From Oscillibacter sp. 1-3 (GTDB lineage: Bacteria; Bacillota; Clostridia; Oscillospirales; Oscillospiraceae), in assembly GCF_000403435.2 (NCBI RefSeq), contig NZ_KE159712.1:1-64000 (forward strand): 64,000 bases of DNA, in the 5' to 3' direction. Positions 41,138 to 48,665 of the stretch are shown here, one piece after another. Made by a program: the position numbers and the translations under genes. Position 1 is the first letter of the stretch. Each line of letters starts with the position of its first letter. The notes beneath the pieces are model-generated. The model had not been told where the DNA came from, made no database searches, and was given only the letters and a program-made list of their open reading frames with translations.

Positions 41138-41589
41138 TAGAGTTTTCCCTGCTCCCGCAGCAGCTCCTCCAGCAGCTCCACCGAGGTGACGATCATAATG
41201 TTGCAGTGGGTGGTGATGTCCAGGCGCTGGGCCGCCCGTGTCTTTTCCGAAAGACCCGGACGGGCTTTCAGCAGATCCCCGCAGCGGGTATGTCCGAAAG
41301 TTTCAAAAAAGCGCCGGCGGAAGTCCTTGGCCAGTCCATAGAGCTTCCGCTTGGCCTCTCTGTCCCCCTCGTCCGTATAGGGGAACAGGATACCCAGCAC
41401 CAGCAGCGCCCCGCTGACGGCTCCGCAGGCCTCCTCATGGCTGCCGCCATAGCCGCCGCCAAAGCTCCCTGCGGCGGCAAACAGCTGCTCCGGCGTCCAG
41501 CCCGTCAGGTCCGCAAAGACAGCCGTCACAGACTGTGCACAGTTGTATCCCTTCTTGTGATATTCGTACGCCAATGCGCAGCGATCCAT
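41137..41589 (-). CDS. C_GCAxxG_C_C family protein
   Basis: A 150-aa protein of the C_GCAxxG_C_C family, a redox-related group of small Cys proteins without known enzyme activity. The pattern is visible: GYNCAQSV (first Cys), EEACGAVSGALLVLG (the GCAxxG region), then RCGDLL and HCNIMI. ATG 41589 is taken because GAGAGG lies 9 nt before it, while ATG 41598 has no room for a ribosome site. It converges with the rhodanese gene, and 286 bp of noncoding DNA separates it from the bactofilin gene. Confidence 0.85.
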   Translation of the reverse strand: MDRCALAYEYHKKGYNCAQSVTAVFADLTGWTPEQLFAAAGSFGGGYGGSHEEACGAVSGALLVLGILFPYTDEGDREAKRKLYGLAKDFRRRFFETFGHTRCGDLLKARPGLSEKTRAAQRLDITTHCNIMIVTSVELLEELLREQGKL

Positions 41590-41875
41590 AGATACCATCC
41601 TCTCATAGAACCCGCACCAGCGGCCGCTGAATACAGGTTTCGATTTTAATAAAAAAATATTAAAAAGCTGTATTCACAGGTGGGGAATACTGGATGTATT
41701 GCAAGAAAATTTAACGAAGAACGGCGCGAAAAGACCCGTCCGGACGGCGTTTTACGCCTTTGAACACAGCTTCTAATAACAAACCTGCCACAGACCAGTG
41801 CGCGGTATACAGTGGTCTCGGCAGCTCAAAAAGCCCGGCGGGGCCAAAGCGGCTCCGCCGGACTTCCATGTACTC
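41590..41875. other. Noncoding stretch between C_GCAxxG and bactofilin genes
   Basis: No gene is supported. It holds an AT-rich block (about 41640-41680, TTTTAATAAAAAAATATTAAAA) here cited only by position, which may contain the promoter of the C_GCAxxG gene, and the terminator of the bactofilin gene at 41828-41864. Confidence 0.5.
41828..41864 (-). terminator. Terminator of the bactofilin gene
   Basis: CCGGCGGAGCC and GGCCCCGCCGG pair with one mismatch, followed on the minus strand by GCTTTTTGAG. Confidence 0.8.
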
Positions 41876-42355
41876 TTACTGGGTTACGTCCTCCCAATCG
41901 CCGGCCCCGGCCTGTATGTCCTGTCCGCTCCGCGCGGCGGATGTCTCCTTAATCATGGTGGTGCGGCCGTTGAGCCGGCCCCCGTCTTCAACGACAAAGG
42001 AAACGGTGGTCACATCTCCCACCACAGAGCCTGTCTTCTCCAGCCGCAGATGGTCGTGGGCAATGATATTTCCTTCCACGCTCCCCGCAATCCGGATGAC
42101 GTCCGCCTCAATGGGGCCCTTGATGACACCGGTATCGGACACAATCACATAACCCTTCAGGCTGATCTCTCCCTCTACTTTGCCCTCGATCTGGACCACA
42201 CCATCGCCCCGCAAGGTACCAGTCACGGTCAGATCCTTGGCGATCACGGTATTGGTGTGAGGTTCCGGAAGCTGGGGCATCTCCTCCTGCTCCTCCGGAG
42301 TGTACTGATAATCCGTCTGCTCAGCTGCCTTTGTCTGTCCTCCAAACAATCCCAT
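41876..42355 (-). CDS. Bactofilin family cytoskeletal protein
   Basis: A 159-aa bactofilin. An unstructured acidic N-terminus (1-40) is followed by a beta-helix core (about 43-130) beginning NTVIAKDLTVTGTLRGDGVVQIEGKVEG (in parts: NTVIAKDLTVTG, GDGVVQIEGKVEG) and continuing with glycine-spaced strands. Bactofilins polymerise without nucleotide into filaments that shape cells or position proteins. ATG 42355 has AGGAGG 9 nt upstream, whereas ATG 42379 would place that site inside the gene. It has its own promoter and is divergent from rpsU. Confidence 0.92.
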   Translation of the reverse strand: MGLFGGQTKAAEQTDYQYTPEEQEEMPQLPEPHTNTVIAKDLTVTGTLRGDGVVQIEGKVEGEISLKGYVIVSDTGVIKGPIEADVIRIAGSVEGNIIAHDHLRLEKTGSVVGDVTTVSFVVEDGGRLNGRTTMIKETSAARSGQDIQAGAGDWEDVTQ

Positions 42356-42398
42356 ATCCTTCGGCCTCCTTTTGTTCATAGGGGTTTGACTGTCTTTC

Positions 42399-42426
42399 AG
42401 TATACCACAAAAAACAGATCCTTCAA
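42399..42426 (-). promoter_or_regulatory. Promoter of the bactofilin gene
   Basis: TTGAAG (42421-42426), 16 bp, TATACT (42399-42404) on the minus strand. Confidence 0.6.
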
Positions 42427-42498
42427 GGCTTTTTCGTCGAACAAAGGCAAAAGTTTTGCGGCTGTCACACTTTTTTTATAAGAATTTTGTAAATTCTC

Positions 42499-42527
42499 TT
42501 GACAATAGGGTATTCCCTTTGTATAAT
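42499..42527 (+). promoter_or_regulatory. Consensus promoter of rpsU
   Basis: TTGACA (42499-42504), 17 bp, TATAAT (42522-42527): a perfect housekeeping promoter, fitting a highly expressed ribosomal gene. Confidence 0.9.
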
Positions 42528-42611
42528 ACACATGTTAAAGCCATAATATATGATGTATGGCCCTTAAAGTATCCTGGAAAAGCCGGATACCTCGGAGGGA
42601 GGGAAATATAG

Positions 42612-42794
42612 ATGTCTGAGATCCACGTGAAGGAAAACGAATCCATTGACAGCGCACTGAAACGTTTTAAGCGCAGCTGTGCCAAGGCTGGCGTTCTGGC
42701 CGAGGTTCGGAAAAGAGAGCACTACGAGAGTCCCAGCGTAAAGCGGCGCAAGAAGTCTGAGGCCGCCCGCAAAAACAAAAAGCGCTACTATTGA
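42612..42794 (+). CDS. rpsU: 30S ribosomal protein S21
   Basis: Ribosomal protein bS21, 60 aa. It reads [20 protein letters not shown], then [20 protein letters not shown] and a basic [19 protein letters not shown] tail, all characteristic. GGAGGGAGG lies before the ATG. It stands alone with a consensus promoter and a strong terminator. Confidence 0.97.
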   Translation: MSEIHVKENESIDSALKRFKRSCAKAGVLAEVRKREHYESPSVKRRKKSEAARKNKKRYY

Positions 42795-42806
42795 TCTTCG
42801 TCTCAA

Positions 42807-42840
42807 AAAAGGGGCCGCGCCTATGGCGCGGCCCCTTTTA
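42807..42840 (+). terminator. Terminator of rpsU
   Basis: AAAAGGGGCCGCGCC pairs with GGCGCGGCCCCTTTT around TAT. Symmetric, so active on both strands. Confidence 0.95.
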
Positions 42841-42921
42841 TCTGAAACGGAAGGCCATGGAGTCCAGATTGAATCGGGAGCGTTCCCAAGTGCGCATCTC
42901 CTTTCTTTCCTGCTTCCCCCC

Positions 42922-43698
42922 TCACCTCCCGCTCTGAGGAAAGAGCTTCCCAGCGATGTCCTTCACCTCCGGCCACATGAGAAAGGCCGCCGTGAAGCCC
43001 ATGGCGTTTCCGGCGCGCAGCTTCTGAGCCAGAGTGTCCGCATCGTCAAAGAGGACGAAGTGGGTCTCCCCCTCCCGGCTGTATGTAAAATACCGGGCGC
43101 ACAGATCACGGGAGAAAAAGACCGCAGGACGCTCCTGCTCTGTCAGCCGGAGGAAAGCCTTTTCCGTCAGGGGCTCTCCCTCCCCAGAACGGGCCGGCAG
43201 GCGAAAGTCCATCCGCAGCCGCTGAACATCCAGCGCCAGGCGGGACGCGCCCCCCTGGGCCGCGGCGGCCTCCTGAAGGCGCTGGGAGAAGTTTCCCCCG
43301 GAGATGGCGGTACACAGCAGCGGGATGCCCACCGGCGTGGCCCGGGCGTAGCTCTCCGGCAGGTACAGCGCCCGCCGTCCGGCGGACAGCGCCTGCCCCA
43401 GCCGCTCTACGAACGCCAGCCGGTCCCGGCGGGGCCGCTCCTCAAAGTCCAGCAGGACGCCGCCGTATCCCCGCCGTCCGCACTCCCGCAGCACCGCCGC
43501 GCACAGCGCCTGTGGGTCCTCGATCAGGGGCGCCTCCCGGTCGCTGACGGACAGCAGCCCGCCCCGGGTCTGGAGCAGCAGGTTCTGCCGCAGCATGGCG
43601 GAGCCCGGGCCGATACGGTAGGCCACATGGGCGAAGGCGCGGCCGTACTTCCCCGCCTCCCGCAATTCCTCCGGTGTCACGGCCAGATAGGTCTGCAT
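42922..43698 (-). CDS. Hypothetical TIM-barrel protein, glycosidase-like
   Basis: A 258-aa protein whose strand pattern (GVLLDFEERP at about 86-95, LYLPESYA, LALDVQRLRMDF, AMGFTAAFLMWPEV) resembles glycoside hydrolase 18-like TIM barrels, in which the D-x-x-D-x-D-x-E loop carries the acid. Here the loop reads GVLLDFEE, so a Glu is present but the full motif is not. It may bind chitin-like or peptidoglycan sugars or be inactive. It is on its own, divergent from the yqeG-like gene, and no signal peptide is visible. Assignment is tentative. Confidence 0.7.
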   Translation of the reverse strand: MQTYLAVTPEELREAGKYGRAFAHVAYRIGPGSAMLRQNLLLQTRGGLLSVSDREAPLIEDPQALCAAVLRECGRRGYGGVLLDFEERPRRDRLAFVERLGQALSAGRRALYLPESYARATPVGIPLLCTAISGGNFSQRLQEAAAAQGGASRLALDVQRLRMDFRLPARSGEGEPLTEKAFLRLTEQERPAVFFSRDLCARYFTYSREGETHFVLFDDADTLAQKLRAGNAMGFTAAFLMWPEVKDIAGKLFPQSGR

Positions 43699-43711
43699 GG
43701 TGATCTCCCCC

Positions 43712-43740
43712 TTGTGTGAATGGGCTTCAACTGTTATACT
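43712..43740 (+). promoter_or_regulatory. Promoter of the yqeG-like gene
   Basis: TTGTGT (43712-43717), 17 bp, TATACT (43735-43740), 32 bp before the ATG. Confidence 0.55.
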
Positions 43741-43771
43741 GTAAATAAACTATGCGAATAAGGAGGCGCCT

Positions 43772-44275
43772 ATGCCCTTTTCCCTGATCCCCCGCCAGGT
43801 CTTTGACCGCTATGGGGACGTCACCGCTGAATATTTGAAGGAGCAGAATATCACCCTGCTCCTCAGCGACCTGGACTTCACTCTGGCCGCTAAATCCACC
43901 CGCCGACCGGATCAGGCTCTGCGGGACTGGATCGCCGGACTGTCGGCGGAGGGCATCACCTTCATGATCGTCTCCAACAACCGCTCCGGCATACGGGTGA
44001 GCGAGTTCTGCGCCGATCTGGGGGTCTCCTACCAGGGCCGCGCCGGGAAGCCCTCCACCAGGGGCCTGAAGGCCGCCATGGCACAGGCCGGGACGGACCG
44101 GGCCCACACCGCCATGCTGGGTGACAAGCTCCTGACGGATATGCTGGCCGCCAACCGGGCCGGAGTGCTGGCCCTCATGGTGGAGCCGGCGGGCGGAGCC
44201 ATAACGCTGTGGCAGAAGGTGCTCCACGGACTGCAGGCGCCGTTTAAGGCGATGAGCCGAAAGAGAAGCCGATAA
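43772..44275 (+). CDS. YqeG-family HAD IIIA phosphatase
   Basis: A 167-aa YqeG family protein. The opening SLIPRQVFDRYGDVTAEYLK is typical; motif I is LLLSDLDFTLA (D33 and D35), motif II FMIVSNN, and motif III HTAMLGDKLLTDMLAANRAG. Relatives include mitochondrial phosphatidylglycerophosphate phosphatase (PTPMT-like Gep4), so a lipid phosphate role is plausible, but the B. subtilis role is not settled. AAGGAGG lies 8 nt before the ATG. Neighbours give no clue. Confidence 0.9.
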   Translation: MPFSLIPRQVFDRYGDVTAEYLKEQNITLLLSDLDFTLAAKSTRRPDQALRDWIAGLSAEGITFMIVSNNRSGIRVSEFCADLGVSYQGRAGKPSTRGLKAAMAQAGTDRAHTAMLGDKLLTDMLAANRAGVLALMVEPAGGAITLWQKVLHGLQAPFKAMSRKRSR

Positions 44276-44516
44276 AAGTTTTGCCAGCTTTTTCAAAAGC
44301 TGCGGGGGTCCAGGGGACGGCGCTCCCTGGAAAGACCGCGAAACGAAGCGAGCAAGCAGCCGCCAAGGCCGCACAAAAAACCATATCGCATATCCCCCTT
44401 TTCTCCACGGGAAACCCAAACCGCCGGCAAGCTCCTGATTGAAGCTGTCCAACCCGGGTCCGTTTGAGAAAACCCAAATTTTTTCACTTGATTCTGTCCG
44501 ATCCGCGGAAAAATAC
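44276..44516. repeat. Noncoding stretch with Oscillospiraceae-type palindromes
   Basis: No gene is supported. Right after the stop, AGCTTTT-tca-AAAGCT and CCAGGG..CCCTGG palindromes occur (44285-44335); similar palindrome blocks are, from memory, common between genes of related gut Clostridia. The rest is low-information sequence ahead of the efp promoter. Confidence 0.5.
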
Positions 44517-44545
44517 TTGCAATACGGGACAAGATACGGTAGAAT
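44517..44545 (+). promoter_or_regulatory. Promoter of efp
   Basis: TTGCAA (44517-44522), 17 bp, TAGAAT (44540-44545), leaving a leader of about 85 bp before the ATG. Confidence 0.65.
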
Positions 44546-44636
44546 AGGGATGATCAAATTACCAGATCATAGAAAAGACAGAGAAAATGTCCTCCCGCAG
44601 GTCGTTTTCTCATAGATTTGTGAGGAGGGTATTATT

Positions 44637-45206
44637 ATGCCTACAATTTCCGCCGGCGATTTCCGCAAGGGTATGATCTTCGAGATGGAGGGCAAGCCCA
44701 TGCTGGTGGTGGACTTCCAGCACGTCAAGCCCGGCAAGGGCGCCGCTTTCGTGCGCACCAAGTACAAAAACGTCATCACCGGGGCCATCCGCGAGGAGTC
44801 CTTCAACCCCACCGCCAAGTTCGAGCAGGCCAGCGTGGAGCGCAAGGACGCCGAGTACAGCTACAACGACGGTGACCTTTACTACTTCATGGACCCCGAG
44901 ACCTACGATATGTCCCCCCTGAACCGTGACGTGCTGGGCGAGGCTTTCAAGTTCATGAAGGAGAACACCGTCTGCAAGCTGGTGAGCTACAAAGGCAGCG
45001 TGTTCACCGTGGAGGTCCCCAACTTCATGGACCTGGAGGTCACCGAAACCGAGCCCGGCGTGAAGGGCGACACCGCCACCAACGTCACCAAGAAGGCCAC
45101 TCTGGAGACCGGCGCCGTGATCCAGGTGCCCCTGTTCATCAACGAGGGCGAGAAGATCCAGGTGGATACCCGCACCGGCGAGTATCTGGGACGCTGCAAG
45201 GAGTGA
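44637..45206 (+). CDS. efp: Translation elongation factor P
   Basis: EF-P, 189 aa. It relieves ribosome stalling at polyproline. The domain I loop [14 protein letters not shown] carries the position for modification (K34). The later [19 protein letters not shown] and [13 protein letters not shown] are the domain III signatures (PROSITE EF-P pattern region). The start follows GTGAGGAGGGT. The gene has its own promoter and a tight terminator. No modification enzyme gene (EpmA, EarP) is nearby, as usual in Firmicutes. Confidence 0.98.
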   Translation: MPTISAGDFRKGMIFEMEGKPMLVVDFQHVKPGKGAAFVRTKYKNVITGAIREESFNPTAKFEQASVERKDAEYSYNDGDLYYFMDPETYDMSPLNRDVLGEAFKFMKENTVCKLVSYKGSVFTVEVPNFMDLEVTETEPGVKGDTATNVTKKATLETGAVIQVPLFINEGEKIQVDTRTGEYLGRCKE

Positions 45207-45210
45207 AATG

Positions 45211-45240
45211 AAAGGGGGGACTGACGTCCCCCCTTTAGAT
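45211..45240 (+). terminator. Terminator of efp
   Basis: AAAGGGGGGAC pairs perfectly with GTCCCCCCTTT around TGAC, 4 nt after the stop. Confidence 0.88.
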
Positions 45241-45510
45241 TCCCCTTGTTTTGCCAATGTCTGGGGACAGACGGGTCAAGTTATCTTCACCATGTACAGA
45301 AGGTAAATTGCCCCGCAGGGGCAAGAGAAGCCCTGCTGGAGGGCGCCGCGGTGAAAATGATTCAAAAATCTTCTTCCGTCTCCGGCGGAAGAAACGGGAA
45401 AACCCAGCATTCCCCCGATCCCCCTCCCTGCGCCTGCGGGCGCAGAGAAACGGGGGAACTGCAATATCATACCATCTTCAATTATTTGATAAACGAAAGG
45501 AGCTGCTGTT
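45241..45510 (+). other. Hairpin-rich leader before the CD1247-type gene
   Basis: No protein gene is supported. Three perfect or near-perfect hairpins are spaced across it: TTGCCCC-GCA-GGGGCAA (45308-45324), TTCTTCCG..CGGAAGAA (about 45369-45391) and CTGCGCC-TGC-GGGCGCAG (about 45428-45445). They may form a structured 5' leader or belong to a degenerate repeat. Confidence 0.4.
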
Positions 45511-45936
45511 ATGGAAATCACTGAGAAAGTCGCTTACCTGAAGGGACTGGCCGAGGGCATGGAGCTGGATACTGACAAGAAGGTCGGCAAGCTGCTGGCC
45601 GCCATCATCGACACCCTGGACGACATCGCTCTGGAGCTGGAGGACATCAAGGACGAGCAGGCGGAGCTGGCTGACGGGCTGGACGCCGTCAGCGACGACC
45701 TGGAGGACGTGGAAAACGTGGTCTTCGACGAGTGGGACGACGAAGAGGACGACAGCGACTACTACTATGACGACCTGGACGAGGACGAGGAGTGCTACGC
45801 CACCACCTGCCCCACCTGTGAGGAGACCATCTACTTTGACGAGTCCGTTCTGGAGGACGGCGAGGTTCTCTGCCCCAACTGCGGCGAGCGGCTGGAGTTC
45901 GATCTGGAGGACGAGGACAAGGAAGACGAGGAGTAA
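45511..45936 (+). CDS. CD1247 N-terminal domain zinc-ribbon protein
   Basis: A 141-aa very acidic protein (over one third Asp and Glu). Residues 1-60 form the helical CD1247 N-terminal domain (ITEKVAYLKGLAEGMELD...IIDTLDDIALELEDI), then an acidic linker and a C-terminal zinc ribbon TTCPTCEETIYFDE..LCPNCGERLEF with two CPxC pairs. This family is widespread in Clostridia and may touch RNA polymerase or ribosome, but the function is unknown. AAAGGAG lies before the ATG. A terminator follows. Confidence 0.88.
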   Translation: MEITEKVAYLKGLAEGMELDTDKKVGKLLAAIIDTLDDIALELEDIKDEQAELADGLDAVSDDLEDVENVVFDEWDDEEDDSDYYYDDLDEDEECYATTCPTCEETIYFDESVLEDGEVLCPNCGERLEFDLEDEDKEDEE

Positions 45937-45956
45937 GCTCTCCGCAAAACGCATCA

Positions 45957-45987
45957 AACCGCCCGGCGCTTACTGCGCCGGGCGGTT
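45957..45987. terminator. Terminator between converging genes
   Basis: AACCGCCCGGCGC pairs with GCGCCGGGCGGTT around TTACT; T-rich on the right. Confidence 0.9.
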
Positions 45988-46003
45988 CTCATTTTCTGCC
46001 GCC

Positions 46004-46837
46004 TCAGTGCTGCTGCCGCAGGCTGCAAAGCCCCGCACCGATGGCGGTGGCAAAGGTGGCGTTCTCCGGGATGATATAGCGGAAGCCGTACAGCTTCTCA
46101 AACAGCTGGAAGTTGAGCTTCACCTGGGAGAGGGTGGTCATGGAGCCGGTGAGGATCACCGTATCCGCCCCGCAGGCCTGGCAGGCCAGCACCGTCATAG
46201 TGCCGATGGCCTGGAGCACCAGGTTCACCACGCCGGCGGCCAGGTCGGCGGGGGCCGCGTCCTCCGCCAGGTTGCCGAAATTGGCGGCGGTCATGTCCGG
46301 GTCCAGGGTAGCCGCCGCGTTTTTGGAGATGTCCCGAATGGTCAGATCCACATGGCCCAGGTCCCCCTGCTCCGCCAGACGCTTGATCTGGCCGAACCGT
46401 TCCATGTCCACCAGCTTGCGGCAAAGGCCCCCCAAAGTGCCGCCGCCGATACCGCTGCCGCACAGATGGCGGACCGTGCCGTCCCGCTCCGCCCAGAGGA
46501 AGGCGGTGCCGGTGCCCATGGTCACCACCACGCCCCGCTCCTGCTCCGACAGGGAAAGCGCCCCCGCGCAGCTGGCGGAGAACTCGTCCACCCGGCAGGT
46601 GGGCAGGCCGTAGATGTCCCCCTCTACATAGGAGGTGCCCACACCGGTGAGAACCACCCGCTCCACATCAGTGAGGGCCAGGCTGTTGGTGGTCAGGTAG
46701 TTACCAAGTGCGCCGAACAGGCTGGTCACCTGATCCTCCGCCCGAACCCGCAGCATGGAGATCATGCCGCCGTCCGGCCGCAGCCCCACGATCTTTGTAG
46801 TGGAACCGCCGATGTCGATCCCCAGAATTACGCCCAT
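46004..46837 (-). CDS. coaW: Type II pantothenate kinase
   Basis: A 277-aa type II pantothenate kinase, first step of coenzyme A synthesis, of the ASKHA fold. It begins GVILGIDIGGSTTKIVGL (phosphate 1 loop), with VVLTGVGTSYVEGDIYG, VTMGTGTAFLW, the GSGIGGGTLGGL loop and VILTGSMTTLSQ as later ATP-site motifs. ATG 46837 is preferred since AAGGGG lies 9 nt upstream; ATG 46843 is close by. It stands alone between the CD1247-type gene and the nicotinate phosphoribosyltransferase, which reads the other way. Confidence 0.93.
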   Translation of the reverse strand: MGVILGIDIGGSTTKIVGLRPDGGMISMLRVRAEDQVTSLFGALGNYLTTNSLALTDVERVVLTGVGTSYVEGDIYGLPTCRVDEFSASCAGALSLSEQERGVVVTMGTGTAFLWAERDGTVRHLCGSGIGGGTLGGLCRKLVDMERFGQIKRLAEQGDLGHVDLTIRDISKNAAATLDPDMTAANFGNLAEDAAPADLAAGVVNLVLQAIGTMTVLACQACGADTVILTGSMTTLSQVKLNFQLFEKLYGFRYIIPENATFATAIGAGLCSLRQQH

Positions 46838-46957
46838 GTCCATCGTCCCCTTCCCTGCCGGCGGGCAGGCCGTCCGCCGTGTCTATCTGGAATATTCCCA
46901 TCATAAAAGAGCGGGACCTGGTTGTCAATGTGAATTTGACAAAAAAAGAAAAAGCGA

Positions 46958-46986
46958 TTGCTTTTCCCGCCCGGGGGTCTTATAAT
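46958..46986 (+). promoter_or_regulatory. Promoter of the nicotinate phosphoribosyltransferase gene
   Basis: TTGCTT (46958-46963), 17 bp, TATAAT (46981-46986), 82 bp before the ATG. Confidence 0.6.
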
Positions 46987-47067
46987 ACATCTAACTTTGA
47001 CCGGCGGCAAGCGTCCGCCGGAAAGCAGCGGCCGCAGCAGGGAAAGCCGCTGTGTGTGGAGGCATTT

Positions 47068-48516
47068 ATGAAAACGGAAGAGAAACTGAACATGACCATG
47101 CTCTGCGACTTCTATGAGCTGACCATGAGCAACGGCTATTTCCAGGCGGGCTTTCAGGACCGGATCACCTATTTTGACGTCTTTTTCCGGGATGTTCCGG
47201 ACAAGGGCGGCTTCGCCGTATGCGCGGGACTGGAGCAGCTGATCGACTATATCGAAAACCTGCGCTTTGAGGAGGCGGACATCCGCTATCTTCGGGGCCG
47301 GGGACTGTTCTCTGATGAATTTCTGGAGTTTTTACGCCGCTTCCGCTTCACCGGGGACATCTGGGCCGTACCGGAGGGAACACCCATCTTCCCCGGGGAG
47401 CCCATCCTCACGGTCCGCGCCCCCGCCATACAGGCCCAGCTGATCGAGACCTTTGTCCTGCTGACGCTGAACCACCAGAGCCTCATCGCCACCAAGGCCA
47501 ACCGCATCGTCCGGGCGGCCCAGGGGCGCACTGTGCTGGAGTTCGGCTCCCGCCGGGCCCAGGGAGCCGACGCCGCCATCATCGGCGCCCGGGCGGCCTA
47601 TATCGGCGGCTGCAAGGGCACGGCCTGCACCCTCTCGGACCAGCTGTACGGCGTCCCCGCCGGCGGCACCATGGCCCACTCCTGGGTCCAGATGTTCGAC
47701 AGCCAGTACGAGGCCTTCAAGACCTATTGCGAGATTTACCCCACCAATGCCACGCTCCTGGTGGACACCTACAACGTGCTGAAATCCGGCGTGCCGGACG
47801 CCATCCGGGCCTTCAACGAGGTTCTGCGGCCCAGGGGAATCACCAAGTGCGGCATCCGGCTGGACTCCGGCGACATCGCCTACCTCACCCGTGAGGCCCG
47901 GAAGATGCTGGACGACGCCGGCTGGAGGTCGTGCCAGATCTCCGCCTCCAACTCCCTGGACGAGCACCTCATTCAGGATATGATCCGCCAGGGCGCGGAG
48001 ATCGACCTCTTCGGCGTGGGCGAGCGGATGATTACCGCCCGCAGCGAGCCGGTGTTCGGCGGGGTGTACAAGCTGGCCGCCGTGGAGGACGGCCAGGGGA
48101 ACATCATTCCCAAGATCAAGGTCAGCGAAAACGTGGGCAAGATCACCAACCCCCATTTCAAAAAGGTCTACCGCATCTATGACAACGCCACCGGCAAGGC
48201 GGAGGCGGACTACATCACCGTCTGGGACGAGACGGTGGACGAAACCCGGCCCCTGGAGCTGTTTGACCCCCAGGCCACTTGGAAGCGCAAGACCTATACC
48301 AATTTCACCGCCAGACCCCTGCTGTGCCCGGTGTTCCAGGGCGGAGCCCTGGTCTATGACCGTCCCACCCTGCCGGAGATTCAGAAATATTGTTTGGCGC
48401 AGGTGGATACCCTCTGGGACGAGGTCAAGCGCTTTGAAAACCCCCACACCTACTATGTGGATCTGAGCCAGAAGCTCTGGGACATCAAGCAAAGCCTCCT
48501 GCGGGAGAAGCGCTGA
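47068..48516 (+). CDS. pncB: Nicotinate phosphoribosyltransferase
   Basis: A 482-aa nicotinate phosphoribosyltransferase of the NAD salvage pathway: nicotinate + PRPP + ATP to nicotinate mononucleotide. Family motifs: TMLCDFYELTMSNGYFQ (13-29), VFFRDVPDKGGFAVCAGLEQ, EFGSRRAQGADAAIIGARAAYIGGC (split: EFGSRRAQGADAAIIG, ARAAYIGGC), HSWVQMF, LVDTYNVLKSG and GIRLDSGDIAYLTREARKMLD (in parts). ATG 47068 has GTGGAGG 6 nt before it. A strong terminator follows at 48531-48559. Confidence 0.96.
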   Translation: MKTEEKLNMTMLCDFYELTMSNGYFQAGFQDRITYFDVFFRDVPDKGGFAVCAGLEQLIDYIENLRFEEADIRYLRGRGLFSDEFLEFLRRFRFTGDIWAVPEGTPIFPGEPILTVRAPAIQAQLIETFVLLTLNHQSLIATKANRIVRAAQGRTVLEFGSRRAQGADAAIIGARAAYIGGCKGTACTLSDQLYGVPAGGTMAHSWVQMFDSQYEAFKTYCEIYPTNATLLVDTYNVLKSGVPDAIRAFNEVLRPRGITKCGIRLDSGDIAYLTREARKMLDDAGWRSCQISASNSLDEHLIQDMIRQGAEIDLFGVGERMITARSEPVFGGVYKLAAVEDGQGNIIPKIKVSENVGKITNPHFKKVYRIYDNATGKAEADYITVWDETVDETRPLELFDPQATWKRKTYTNFTARPLLCPVFQGGALVYDRPTLPEIQKYCLAQVDTLWDEVKRFENPHTYYVDLSQKLWDIKQSLLREKR

Positions 48517-48530
48517 GCAAGCTGATTCCC

Positions 48531-48559
48531 CCACGGCTCCGCCTTCGGCGGAGCCGTGG
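48531..48559 (+). terminator. Terminator of pncB
   Basis: CCACGGCTCCGCC pairs with GGCGGAGCCGTGG around TTC, followed by CTTTTCC. Confidence 0.9.
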
Positions 48560-48588
48560 CTTTTCCAGGATTGTTCACAGAAAAACGG

Positions 48589-48617
48589 TTGCGCGCCCGC
48601 CTGTTTTTTTGTATAAT
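48589..48617 (+). promoter_or_regulatory. Promoter of the cardiolipin synthase gene
   Basis: TTGCGC (48589-48594), 17 bp, TATAAT (48612-48617), 48 bp before the ATG. Confidence 0.55.
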
Positions 48618-48665
48618 AAGAAGCTGGCATGAAAACCTGAGAGAGATAGAGAGGAGGCGGAGACC

